Shown in pieces: positions 48,598 through 60,613 of a DNA stretch of 64,000 nt. Position 1 is the stretch's first letter. The number at the start of each line of letters is the position of its first letter. Source of the stretch: Citrus sinensis (taxonomy: Eukaryota > Streptophyta > Magnoliopsida > Sapindales > Rutaceae); assembly GCF_022201045.2 (NCBI RefSeq), contig NC_068564.1, positions 2,170,001 through 2,234,000 of the forward strand, read 5' to 3'. The position numbers and the translations under genes are program-made. The notes beneath the pieces are model-generated. The model made no database searches and had not been told where the DNA came from. It was given only the letters and a program-made list of their open reading frames with translations.

Positions 48598-49176
48598 ATG
48601 GCTCCGAAACAGCCAAATACTGGTCTCTTTGTTGGATTAAACAAGGGTCATATTGTGACGAAGAAGGAACTGCCGCCACGCCCAGCAGATCGCAAAGGGG
48701 TAAGTTCATTTTGTGCTGCAAATTGATATTGTTCACAGTTTTTGTTTTTTGGATCTAGTTTTTCAGATAAATTATTTTGCAGGCATGCAATTTTTTGTTT
48801 TTTGGGGGAGGGGGGGGGGGGGTTACTTTGCTGTGTCAACTTCTATTTTGGTTTATTAGTTAGTTTAGAATTCAAATTTACTAATGGTGCAAGATAATGC
48901 TCAGATATAATGTGGTCTCTTCTTCTCTTCCTTGTTGACATACAGAAAACAAGCAAAAGGGTCCACTTCGTGAGGACTGTGATTAGGGAAGTTGCTGGCT
49001 TTGCACCCTATGAGAAAAGGATCACTGAGCTTCTTAAAGTCGGCAAGGACAAGAGGGCACTGAAGGTTGCAAAGAGAAAGCTTGGCACTCACAAGAGGGC
49101 AAAGAAGAAGCGGGAGGAGATGTCTAATGCCCTTCGCAAGAGTAGGGCCCCTGGAGGTGGAGAGAAGAAGAAGTGA
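48598..49176 (+). CDS. RPL36: 60S ribosomal protein eL36
   Basis: Two coding exons, 48598-48699 and 48946-49176, encode 110 aa, the usual length. The start [20 protein letters not shown] is followed by the conserved core [20 protein letters not shown] and a strongly basic tail [20 protein letters not shown]. The protein is a component of the cytosolic large ribosomal subunit. The coding start lies 3 bases into the exon after a GCAG acceptor, so the leader is spliced. A G-run lies in the coding intron. Confidence 0.97.
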
Positions 49177-49840
49177 TGCATAACTTTGCTAGATGTCTTG
49201 TTCACCTGAACTTGGGTTATTAAATTTAGCACAGTGTTTTAGCCTATGTTGTTTGCCTTTTTTTCCCCTTCATTTCAAAAACTGAGTTAAAGATGTCAAT
49301 TTGAGTGCTACAATGACCTTTACCTTTTTCCAGAGAAAAATTTAATTGTTTTTTGTTTGTTGATGTTTTTGTAGCCAATTGCTATTTGGCTACAACGCAA
49401 TCACCTAAAATCTGGCAATTTTAAGCTTGTCAATTCAGGTCGAGTGAGAGTTGTGTACTAATCAACTGTTGACTGAATTGAGGATCTAGATTTAAATTTA
49501 AATGAGGATTTTAAATTTGTCATAAAACTTAAGCAGCAATGAACAAAAGGTAACTCATAAATTTTTATCACATTTTCGTGTATTTCAATTGAGGTATCAT
49601 GCCAGTACATGCTAAAAGAACAAGTTGCACTTGCTACTAGTGATTTCTTGGAATTTAAAACAAAAAATTCTTCTCTTTATATAAAGTGCAGTTAGCACCC
49701 CATGCCCATAATATAAACTACGTCGAGCAAATTTTATGAAACATGATACACAGCCAGATTTCTAAGCTGCAATTGCTGGCAAAAATGATTATTGGCGCAC
49801 AAGAAAAGAAACAAACTGGAGGAAGAATTACATCCTAGAG
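49177..49840. other. Convergent 3' flanks
   Basis: 3' UTRs of the plus-strand eL36 and the minus-strand SLH gene. Nothing else seen. Confidence 0.6.
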
Positions 49841-52800
49841 TCATGTTTTGAACCTCTGAGTAAGCTTCTCAACCCCTTCCCTACAGTCTCCTGCCACACG
49901 CTTTGCCCCTTCTGTGAGGTTTGATCTAAATTCTGCTGTGCTCTGCTGCAACTCTTGTACAGATCCCTTTGCTTTCAGGATGGTTGCATCTTTCAGTTCT
50001 GCCGCCCTCATACTAGCCTTGGAAGCCCACTTTTTCAAGTTTGAAATAAATAGTAGTATCTTATGGATGATTGTATTGATTATTTCTTTGGATTTCCCAC
50101 TCACATCATTTGCCATTGCCTTGAGCTTGTCCACTAGGCTTTGAGCTCGACTAACTGTTTGATCGACAGAGAATTGCTTACCAGCATTAACCCACATAAC
50201 TGCTGCATCACTTTCTTCGCGAAGGTCCTTGTCAACAACCACTTTAATCCCTTGCCTCTCCCAGCGATCTCTTGCCCCCTCTAGGGCTTTTGCTTGTTCT
50301 CTAGCTCGTTTAGCCTCATCCTCAGCCCAGGCCCTACATTAAGAAAGAAAAAAATGAGAAAGAATAAAACTTAGGCCATGCCCAAAATGTATAATCATAC
50401 ATAAATCTCTTTTGCTTGCTGGTAACAACCCATATGCACGAGTACACGGAACCTTTATTTATTTTTATTTTTTTCAATACAAATCAAGTATTTCCGTTGC
50501 AGGTTTTATATCCTTCTTTATTCATCCATCAGTTCTAATGGCAATTGCTTATTGTGCTCTCTGCAAATAAAATCATTTACTTCCTTACCTAGCCATAGAC
50601 AAGGCTTTCCGCTCAACCTCCAGTTCATACTGTAATCTGGCAATCTCCTGGTTTTCATTCTCAGCTTCCTTTCTAAGCATATTAATTCTCTCTTTTTCAT
50701 ATGATATCTCTACCTTGTTACTCATAAGGCTCTCCAACTGCTCCTCCACTTCACGCCTTAACTTTGAAAGAATTTCCATTTCTGATTCAATAGCAGCACG
50801 CTCCTTCATCAATGCAATTTTATCCACCTCTCTCTCAGCTCTCAACCTCTCCAGTTCCTGCCTTGCCTCTTCAGCCATTTTCTCCACAACATCAATCTTT
50901 TCCCTTTCCATGGAAAGCTCCTTCTCAAAACTTTCATTTATTTCCTTCTCAACTTCAGCCACCAAAGCACTATGCTCAGAAACAGCATTTTCTGCTGCAG
51001 ATTCAGCTTCAATACGTTGAAGCTCCTCATTAACTGCGTCAGAAGCCTCACCAATTGCAAGTGCAACAGCAACTTGGGCATTTGTGACAGGTTTATCTGG
51101 CTGGAACAGTCTCGTGCAACCTTTTTATTTGAAAAAAGAAATGACAACCGGTGGAAATATTACTAATCACATTCCAGATAAGATATCAGGAAAGAAATGA
51201 TTAGTGAACTAGACTCACCAAATGCAAGTGCTATTATTCCCTGTTCTCCTGCCGTCAAATCAGCTAGTAGTGCAGGCCACGCATCTGGGTTAATCTTATC
51301 GATGTCAATGAAACCAGAAAGTTGGTACAGGATCTAGACAATATAATAAAGGTGAAATAAGTTCATTGATGCATTTGCGATTATGGGCAAAAGCTGTTCT
51401 GAAAGTTAAAAATAGACCAAGCTTCAATTTATGTAACCTTTTTGTTAGCTTCTGGAAGTTGTCTCTTCTCAAGTGCCATCTTCCAACTTACAAGATCCTG
51501 ACGTGATAGGGGACTGCAGCACAAAAAACTGGTATCTAAGAGACACAAATCATTGTTATCTAAGAGACAAATCATTGTACCATAAATAACATAAATTGAT
51601 CTCATATGCAAGACAAGCATATGCAGTCTCTGTACTGTTACAGAGACTGCATAGCATGCCTGTGAAGCTTTTCTCACCGGTTGTAGAACTAACATATGTA
51701 GGTATTGTGTCTCAGTACCAGTTAAAGATGAAAAATAAATAAATACATAAATTATACAAGCCTCATATACAAGATGCAAAATGACTCAACAGGTGCAGAT
51801 ACATCGAAAAGGAAAAAGAAACATTTGACAAATTTATTAGTTTTTCAAACAATGACAGGCTGAAGGAACTATTTAAAAAAAAAAATTACAAGCCTCATAT
51901 AAAACATGAAAAATGTCTCAACAGGTCCAGACACATGGAATGATAAAAAGGAAACATTTGAGAAATTTATTAGTATTTCAAACAATGACTGGTTGAAGGA
52001 ACTATTAAAAAAAAAAAAAGGAAAGAAATAATTTACAAGCCTCATATATAACATGAAAAATGTCTCAACAGGTCCAGACGCATGAAACAAGAAAAAAGAA
52101 ACATTTGAGGAATTTATTAGTATTTCAGAACTTCAAGTCTTCAAGATCGCAATGGCCTGCTAGATAGGGAAGCAACACCAGCCATTTAAAAATCATTTCT
52201 GCCATTCACTACTAGTAGCTGGGGGAAGATCTGTATCTAAGGAATCTAATAATTTACCCAAAACTTACTACATTGTAGCTCAATATGTCAAATCACCTTT
52301 CAGGCAAGAAGAAAATTGGGCCTGGTTCTTCGTTAAGCAAATCACGATGTGAAAGCTTACTAGAGATAAGTCCTGCTTCTGCCAAGCCTGAAATATAAAC
52401 TGAGTTTATTATGATGCGAAAACAAAGACCCGTAAAGTAACAGGAAACCTTCTTAAGTTAGTTATACAACAATGTCTAAAAATTGCACTTGCCTTGAATG
52501 GATGAAAAATCAGGGTCTTCAGGAGTGATGTCATCAAATGCAAGATCTGTCACATTTTCTATGTACATTGCAGGATACACTTTCGACATCGTGCTCCTGA
52601 AATCAACCAAAAAGCCTTATCAGAGGATTACAGAACTCCTGATCTGCATTTAGTAAAGCTGCGCAGATGCTAACTTCTGAAATGCACCGATTATTCACAG
52701 TTGGAAGCTCAATTCCGAAGATCACAACCAACTATGATATATTGAGATACATGCATACCTTGTGAGAGTACTGCTAGCAGAGACCAACCAACGAGCATAT

Positions 52801-54907
52801 TCACGACGTATGCATAGATCACCAGGTTTAACATCAGCCTCGATAACCTGAATAGATTGCAAGATGAAAATTGAGATTTAGAATTGCAGATTTCAATTCC
52901 TCTAATAGGTAAAATAATTAATTTCAATGCAATTAGTTTAGACATGTAAGACTAAACCAAAACAAAAACTGAGATAACAAGTACCTTCAAAACTTGCAGT
53001 GCTGAGAGTGCCTGCCCCTGAACTTGATCAACAACTGCAGGAACCAGAACCTTTCCAGGAAGCACCTGCAGAGCTGCAGAAACTACAGATGGAGCAGGTA
53101 TACCAGCAGGGGAGGATGAACTCCCAGTGGGTGGTGATTCAGTAAATGAGCTGCTATTAGACTCATTAAGATCACACGTCTCTTTTTCATTTGAAAACGG
53201 AAAGATTGATGGCGACACAGATGTTCCAGAAGACCCATTTTTGTTTAAGTCACGCACTTCCATGGATGAACTACTGTCTTCACCCAAGAGCAGTGGCTTT
53301 TCACTCTGTTCAACATTTTTTATTGTTGAAGGTGAGGCAACAGTCTCTGTATCACCTTTGGGCAGTATTTGGGGTTCTACAGTTGTGTCTGAACTGACTG
53401 ATATAACTGCAGCCAGAGGCTCAATGGGTGCATGGCTACTGGAAATAGAAGAAGAATCAGAGAAAATTCTGGAAAATTTTGACCCATCATTGCCAAGGTC
53501 TGTTGGATTTGAGAAGCTGCTTGGTTCAACATCTATAGGGTTCTCTCCGGTGATCTCAGAAGCTGATTCGGGTAAATTTGCATCAAGGATGCTATCTGAA
53601 CCTTCAAGGGGAGATGCATTTTCAGTACCACTGACAACCTCAGGTTCAGGTAATTTTGGTGAAGTTAGAGCTGTGTCAGGAGCAACTGACATGTCATCAG
53701 ATGCCGATTCACGTTGCAAATCATCTTGTTTGGCAACATCATTAATGGAATTGATACCACTGGATGAATGACTGACATCACCAGTGGACGGGGTTTCATT
53801 TTCACTATCAATTTTATTGTCACTGGCAACTTCAATAGCTTCTGAAGAAGAAGAAAGAGCATTATCTGTACCTGTCTTGCTTTCCAGGCTTCTATCATCT
53901 TGCTTCACATTGTTGCCTGCATATCCATATTCTTCAAATTTATCAATCTTGTGATCAGGGACAATCGAGACATCTTGCGCAGCTGTCAAGGGTTCCATTT
54001 GTTCTCTTGGCCCTGCATTCACCAAATTTCAAAAATCACAAGCATCACTAAATGATAACATAGACATAATTATTAACCACCCACTTAGTGAAATTCATTC
54101 TAGGGAGCTAAAAAAGACAAAACCACTTACTAGAGGTACTCCGCTTGCTTAGAGACAATGCAGCAAAGGTAAGCCCTGCAAACAAAACCACTCCGGCAAC
54201 TCCAGCTTGCACAATCCCTGAAAGCAAACTACTTTAGAATTGTTATTAGTCCATACAAAAAGAGAACTATTAGCCCCAAAAGCAACTCAACACAGAGAAA
54301 CCAAATTTATCCAACACTAGGTCCTTCTCGAGCTTCCAGTACATATATATTAGCTTAACCATCCATTGCGAGAAGCAATTCAGAATTAAACAGCACCGTC
54401 AACTAAGTCAATCCCGGCAGGAATAGCAAAGTAGAGCACTAGATTTTCCTCTCAACATTTCGTTTGAATTTTAAAAAGCTCTAAACTTTATCTATTTATC
54501 AATTCAAGCCGCATTTTTACATCATATAATGAATCACGTCTAAAATATTATATTTATTTTTCTCAACGTTTTCAACAACCAAGTCAGGAAAAAAAAAGGA
54601 AAAATAAAAAAAAATTTACACCTCCTAGTCCTCCTTTCTTCTGCGATTCAATAGATTGTTCACCATCATTTCCCGATTCGGACCACCCGGAAAAACTCTC
54701 TGCATTAGATTCAGACCGGATTGATAAACTGCAACCACGACGCCGTCCTGCGCTCGGGCCAAAACAACGGAGGTGAACCGGACGATTCAACTTCTTGAAG
54801 CGAGACCGTACAAGAACTGAAGGGGAATTGCAGGAACTACTCCAGCAATTGAGAGCCAATCGGAGCTGGAGAGAGGTCGGAGACCACGTGACAGTCGTAG
54901 AAGCCAT
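49841..54907 (-). CDS. Plastid SLH-domain and coiled-coil protein (At5g23890 type)
   Basis: Ten exons: 54907-54622, 54217-54131, 54012-52985, 52847-52759, 52596-52493, 52387-52297, 51513-51438, 51333-51219, 51120-50589, 50333-49841 (2901 nt, 966 aa). The Ser/Arg-rich N-terminus MASTTVTWSPTSLQLRLALN is a probable chloroplast transit peptide. A transmembrane span follows at about 96-118 (QAGVAGVVLFAGLTFAALSL), then a long Ser/Glu/Asp-rich linker in the 1-kb exon 3. S-layer-homology-like repeats (about 468-690, including EYARWLVSAS and GLAEAGLISSK) come next, then a coiled coil (about 700-830) and a helical tail. The family is known in Arabidopsis as At5g23890; its role is unclear and envelope or thylakoid anchoring is inferred. 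The intron after exon 5 has a GC donor. A GTG-initiated upstream extension was not used. Confidence 0.88.
51757..52130. repeat. Three-copy minisatellite (~130-145 bp unit) in an SLH-gene intron
   Basis: Each unit runs from ACAAGCCTCATAT through ATGTCTCAACAGGT and GAAACATTTGA to AAATTTATTAGTATTTCA. Copies begin near 51757, 51888 and 52034; the last is shortened. Poly(A) runs separate them. Confidence 0.8.
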
Positions 54908-55440
54908 TGATGGGGGGAAGAAAAAAAACACTATGCTTCGGTTGAATTGAGAATTAAGGAGATGATATCTAGGGTGGTTTTTGTTCGGTGTTAAATATGC
55001 TTTGTGCTGGTATCAGACAAGAAGAGACAGTCTGATGGATATGTCTCGACAAGTTTTTTTTTTTTTTTTCTTTTACCCGTTTGTTTCTCCCTGCTTTGGC
55101 TTGTTTAAGTGCTAAAAGTGACGTTCGAAAAAAACAAACATAAATAAAACTTCCTTTACTACCGTATTTTCAGTTTTCCGGCAATTTTTACCCAACTTTT
55201 GCTATGTAACATTATATTATTTAATGTTTATTTCTTATCTTGAAATAAAAATGGTCGATGTAACCAATTTTTTAGTTGAGAATTGAGATAATTGCCATTT
55301 TCATTTCTTATTTATAAAACAGAAGATTCAAGACTCCAACCTTATATTATAAGAGTAAGATTTAAAAAAAATAAAAATCCACCAAATCGTATAAGTCATG
55401 TTCTAATTAAACTTAAAAAAAAAAATCCAACTCCATAACA
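54908..55440. other. Promoter/5' flank of the SLH gene
   Basis: Upstream region of the minus-strand SLH gene; a T-tract lies near 55056-55070. No other feature seen. It is cut off from the upstream neighbour by the MULE that follows. Confidence 0.5.
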
Positions 55441-55919
55441 CACAAAATAGGGGTTTTTAATTAAATATGCCTTAAAAGTATGGTATTTAGTTAAATATAT
55501 CCCATACTTAAAAATTATCTAAATATACCTTTTTAGGTGGTACATTGTCTAAAATGTCCCTAAAGAAAAATATAAAACACGCACAACTCACAACACTCTT
55601 TACTTCATTCTTTAACTCCACACAACAAAAACTCACATTACACTCAAAATCACTCACAAACAGCTAATGTACTGAGATTTTTATTTGCAGCTGGGTGTAT
55701 TATTCATCCCATGAATAAGGTATTTGAAACTTTTTATTTTTTATTTTGGGCTATCTATTCAATTTGTTGACATTATATTATTTTTAGGGTTTTGTTTGGT
55801 TTGTGATAAACACTAAAGCAACTCATATTTTCATTACATTTGCATCATATGACTGTTATTTGATAGATTTTATAACTACATTTGTTAAAACCTGAAATTG
55901 TTGTCAAATTTTTTTTCTG

Positions 55920-56470
55920 CACCCGACATACATGACAGTAGTCGTGTATGTATGTATTTACACGACTATAGTCGTGAAAATGTGCAAAAAAAATTCAATT
56001 ATTAGACACCTTATCATTCTATTGGTTCAAAAAATATATATTTTTCACTATATATATCATTTTACTATTACTAGACTATAGTTGTGTGTGTTAATAAGTT
56101 ACACGACTACTAGCGTGCGCGTATAAACTTACATACTATAATTGTGTATATATGTAAAATGTTCCAATTGGTATGAGATTCCAATATTTTTTTAAGAAGA
56201 AATATGTCCTTTGATTATTTACTGAGTCATGTATTTTTGCAACTTACACGACTTCTGTCATGTATGTATGAATTTACACGACAACAATCGTGTAAGTTTG
56301 AAAGATATAGTAGTTGTTATGACACCTAGCATTCTGTTAGTACAAAGATTATAGTTATATTTTATTAAATATATCATCTGACTGTTTACAGAACTATAGT
56401 TGTGTATTTTAGCAAGTTACACAACTATTGTCGTGTAAACTATCAATTACACGACGTCAGTCGTGTAAAT
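55920..56470. repeat. Palindromic CGACT..AGTCG-type repeats, left array
   Basis: Several near-palindromes such as ACACGACTATAGTCGTG and diverged forms (TACACGACTACTAGCGTG, ACACGACGTCAGTCGTG) occur at irregular spacing of about 30-100 bp in AT-rich sequence. Confidence 0.75.
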
Positions 56471-56499
56471 AGGCAGACAAATCTATACTTCATTATAAA

Positions 56500-56856
56500 T
56501 CTTGTGAACATGCATTAGCTGTTTGTAGGTATCGAGAAACATTGTCTGTATATGACATGTGTTCTCGTTACTATTCCAGTGAGGCATGGGTTGCAGCATA
56601 CGCAGAAACAATATATCCTGTTGGCATAGAAGAAGAATGGGAGGTTTCAGAAGAAGTGCAAAGTAATGAGGTGTTGCCCCCTGTGGAAAAGTGGAAAAAG
56701 GGTCGGCCACAATAAATTAGGATACCATCACAAGGCGAAGAGAAGTTGCGCCGTAAGTGTGGTAGGTGTGGTTCTCGAGGACATAATCGACTAACTTGCA
56801 GTGCACCAATCCCACTGTCTAACAATGAGCCCGTAGTTAGACCGAATGAAACATAA
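56500..56856 (+). pseudogene. MuDR-type transposase C-terminal fragment with zinc knuckle
   Basis: One frame of about 118 codons reads CEHALAVCRYRETL, VAAYAETIYPVGIEEEWEVS and the zinc knuckle CGRCGSRGHNRLTC (56758-56799), all typical of the end of plant MULE transposases. One in-frame TAA interrupts it at 56713-56715. The DDE catalytic part was not found in the element. Confidence 0.82.
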
Positions 56857-57261
56857 ACAAGCACATGTACTACTATGAACCTTATATACTTGTTATTTTT
56901 TGTTGTTTTAATTTTTTTTAATATCTTTCATATTTAGTGATAAATTTCTACCTCTTTATTTCGCAGATGAATAATCGTGTTTGTGTGGCTTTCTAAGAAC
57001 AAGTATTGAAGGGAGGCGACTAGAGACTTATAAAATATGGACCGAGTGTTTGGGTTGAATATGCCAAAAATTTATGATGAATGTTAAACAACTTCTATTG
57101 AATTACGACTTATTTACGATTTCAATAAGTATTGAATTTATGTTATTTGATAAGCAACCGGACTATAGTTAGTTTCATTTATTTGAAGTTTGATATGTTT
57201 AAAATCTATATTGATTGTGTCATCAATATAATGAATGATTGAAAATAGTTTTTATTCTATG

Positions 57262-57745
57262 CACATACCCGAGTACAATCGTGTATTTTGGCTGTTACAG
57301 AACTGCTCATGTTTATTTCTAAATACTCGACTATAGTCGTGTATCTGTGCAAATACCCGACTGTCACATAGAGCTTGTCATGTTTATTTCTAAATACTCG
57401 ACCATAGTTGTGTATCTGTGCAAATACCCGACTGCAGTCGAATATTTTGTCATAGAGAGCTTATTATGTTTATTTTCAAATACCCGACTGCAGTCGTGTA
57501 TCTGTGCAAATACCCGACTACAGTCAAGTATTTTGTCACAGAGAGCTTATTATGTTCATTTCCAAATACTCGACTGCAGTCGTGTATCTGTGCAAATACC
57601 CGACTGCAGTCGTGTATCTGTGCAAATACCCGACTGCAGTCGAGTATTTTGTCACAGAGAACTTGTCATGTTTATTTCTAAATACCCGACTTTAGTCGTG
57701 TATCTGTGCAAAAACTCGACTGCAGTCGTGTATTTTCTTACAATG
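57262..57745. repeat. Tandem minisatellite of palindromic units in the MULE
   Basis: Units such as AAATACCCGACTGCAGTCGT plus GTATCTGTGC alternate with AGTATTTTGTCACAGAGAGC spacers, giving a higher-order unit of about 85-90 bp. The central CGACTGCAGTCG is a perfect 12-bp palindrome. At least ten palindromes are visible, several identical, so the array expanded recently. Confidence 0.88.
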
Positions 57746-58279
57746 TATTCCCTGCGCATATATGGCAGTCCTGTTATATCACATAGATTGTACAAACTAT
57801 CTTATCTATCATTAATATAATTAACAAAGAAATAAATTATATTAATGTTGTCAATTGTCTTTAATGACATCAAATATCAACAACATCCTCATCATAACTA
57901 TTACATCTAGTCCAAAAAATGACACTACAAAGTTTTTTTCCATGACCTATACCCAAATAATTTTACAGCCAAGGCTTGTCGAAATTGTGTAACATAATCT
58001 TGTTGGCAATATGAATTGACATCAAGTCCATGGGCTAGGTCCTTCAAGTACCGCAAAAAAATGCTCCACAATCACCACTAAAAAAATTCATATAAATCAA
58101 TTGTTAAAAATCATCATTCTTATTATTATGTTCAAAACACATTATATATATAGTACATACCCTGATTTTTGTTGCGGGATGTCACGCATTCGCACGATGG
58201 GCCAAGGAATTTTCGAAATAACCTCACTACAGTTTGGATGTGTTTCGTGATATGCTATCTTTCGTGACATACCAGTCAA

Positions 58280-58735
58280 GTAAATCATTCATTACACGAC
58301 TACAGTCGAGTAAAACATGCATTGATCTACAATCTACTATATAAACCATAGATTTTTTGTAACATTGGAAATAAAGTGTTCATACCCGACATATGTCCAG
58401 TGAAGAATTCTTTACAAACTACAGTCCAGTAAAGAACTAATTATGCGAATATAGTGGAGTAAAGTGTTCATACCCGACTACTGTCGAGTAAAGTATTCAT
58501 CACATAACAACAGTCGTGTAAAGAATTCTTTACTCGACAGCAGTTGTGTATGAAATTCTTTACTCGATAGGTAAAGAAATTCTTTACACGACAGCAGTTG
58601 TGTAAAGAATTCTTTACACGACTTCGGAGTAAAAGTCAGGTAAATAAATGCTTTACACAACTGCATTGGAGAATTTTTTACACGACTCCAGGGTAAAAGT
58701 CAAGTAAAGAAATTCTTTACACAACTGCATTGGAG
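58280..58735. repeat. Palindrome-related repeats, right array
   Basis: Repeats of TAAAGAATTCTTTACACGAC and variants such as ACTACAGTCGAGTAAA and ACTACTGTCGAGTAAAG. They share the CGACT..AGTCG theme with the other two arrays but have a GAATTC-centred palindrome as well. Confidence 0.78.
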
Positions 58736-60015
58736 GCTAGATTATAATAACAACTAAAAAAAGAAAATTGAGCTGCAAATCACAACCATAAACTACACAT
58801 AGTAGAATACAAATAATTAAACGAAATCAATAAAAAAATATAAACAAATTAATTGGTGAGATGTATCAACAGTGAATTGTTCAGCTCCTCAATCAACTTT
58901 AGTTATGGCTATTTTATGTGATTTCAGTATTGAAGTATTTGTAGGTACTATACAGAGGCATCATAGTTCCCAATCAAGAATATGGAATTTGTCTCGACAA
59001 CTTGAATAACAAATCTCTGTACTTCCCAGTTTCAAAGTATTGGTAACAGAAACACATTTTGGCAGTAACACATTTTTCCAAATTTTCCATAGTTCTCATC
59101 ACCTTGTGACAAATTTGTAAACCACAAGTTATTCCTCTTTTTCTCTTTTCTAATCTAACATTATTAATCAAATGAAATGCAATTAATTTGTTCAATGACT
59201 TTATCACAGCTTCATGAACTAATTTCAAGCCAACTCCTAGTCTTAGTTCTCAACTGCAAGTATTGAAGTTGGGTTGATTATTTCTCGATAGAAGTGACAC
59301 CAAAATCGAAATTGATGTGCATTTTATATGTGTAATTTGCCCAAAAAGAATTAAAGATTCAAGAACCTTGCAAGAGAGAAAGTTGCCGTGTGTGCAAATG
59401 TGGTCCACTTAAATAAAAATGAAATTCTGGAGATGAACAAAACAACAAAATGTACACATTGCCATCTGCATTCACTCAAAACTCAATTCGCTTAACCAGG
59501 CCATATACTCTTCATGGATGGAAAGTAAAATCCTAGTCCCACCTAACATTTCCACATATATTAAATTGATAAATTACCTTCAATTTTTCGTTTTACTTGT
59601 TTTGCCGCGTTTCGACGAGAGTGTAGAAGAGTTGTTGTAAAATGGCAGGGATTAGTAAAATGGAAGATGAGACGCTGAAGGAGAGTGGGGGAATTGCAGC
59701 TACTGGTTTGCACAGAAGCGGCGTTGTTTTACTTGTTTTGCTACGTTTTAGCTAGAATGTGTAGAAGAATTGTTGTAAAATTGCAGGGATTTGTAAAATG
59801 GAGGAGAAATCCAGAAGAAAGGGCTGAAGGATATACTGCTCATGAGAGAATTGGGGGTTTTGTTAATTGGTTGTGGTAGTTTGGTTGATTTAGGTTTTTC
59901 ATTAGGTTAATTTTGTAACTGCACATTAGAAAAAGCATATACAGGAAATTTTTGAGTATGGGGGTGTTTTTAGATAAATACCCTATTTTTAGGGTATACC
60001 ACGGACAAATCCCTG

Positions 60016-60613
60016 CACAAAATAAGTTCGAACATACAAGAGAAGTAAATCTGTTTACCACGGCAATTTCCCATCAACAGTGGATAGTTTTCAAAGCCAC
60101 GGATCAGATTCATATAAGAAGGAAAATTATTAAAATGTGCTCAAGCACGTGTATTGAGTTCCGAAAATTAAACGAATCGTGCTCACGCACATCACATTTG
60201 TAACCAAACTGCGGCCGCGCGCTTAGAAAGTTCCTTTGTGTCCCCTATGACTACGAGTCAGCTATTTATGACAAGCAACTAACAACCGTGTATCATGGGT
60301 CAAGATGACTATTTTTGAAACTGTTGGGGGTAAAGCTGGCGATTGTCAAAATAGAGGAGTAATCTGGAATTAACCTCATCAAAATTAAATTGAAATTATA
60401 TAGAAATAATAAGTTACCTCAAATCTCTGTGTAATAATTATACATTCTACAATCACGACACATTCTACCAGCTCTCCTTTTCCAATGAGATAACACCAAT
60501 TGGGGGTAGCCAATGGCTTTGCCAATCTTTTCTTCGTTGCGGAATGAAATCCAGAGATAGTAGAAATGCCAAGAACATGTTAAACCCCTCTGGAGGGGTG
60601 TCCTATGTTTCAG
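60016..60613. other. Spacer between the MULE and CPSF100
   Basis: Right flank of the MULE and 3' flank of the minus-strand CPSF100 gene. A short GC-rich GCGGCCGCGCGC lies near 60211-60222. No gene seen. Confidence 0.5.

Larger units (their letters stand above)
55450..60015. mobile_element. Mutator-like element (MULE), ~4.57 kb, non-autonomous
   Basis: Flanked by an exact 9-bp target duplication CACAAAATA (55441-55449 and 60016-60024). The terminal inverted repeats are imperfect over about 80 bp: the left GGTATTTAGTTAAA..CCCATACTTAAAAATT matches the complement of the right GGTATTTATCTAAA..CCCATACTCAAAAATT. Inside, only the C-terminal end of a MuDR-type transposase is recognisable. Much of the remaining sequence consists of arrays of the palindromic word CGACT..AGTCG. 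The element lies between the SLH gene and CPSF100 and is the largest insertion in the window. Confidence 0.9.

Noticed and set aside
53127-53771. Plus-strand open frame of 214 codons
   Set aside because: Shadow of the Ser-rich exon 3 of the SLH gene on the other strand.
57262-57745. CRISPR-like regular repeats
   Set aside because: Spacers are themselves repeated and the genome is plant nuclear; this is a minisatellite in a DNA transposon.
57347-57820. Open frame of 157 codons with repeated CKYPTAV/ILDCSRV-like peptides
   Set aside because: It follows from the tandem minisatellite; several frames stay open because the unit length keeps phase. No start context, introns or conserved domain.
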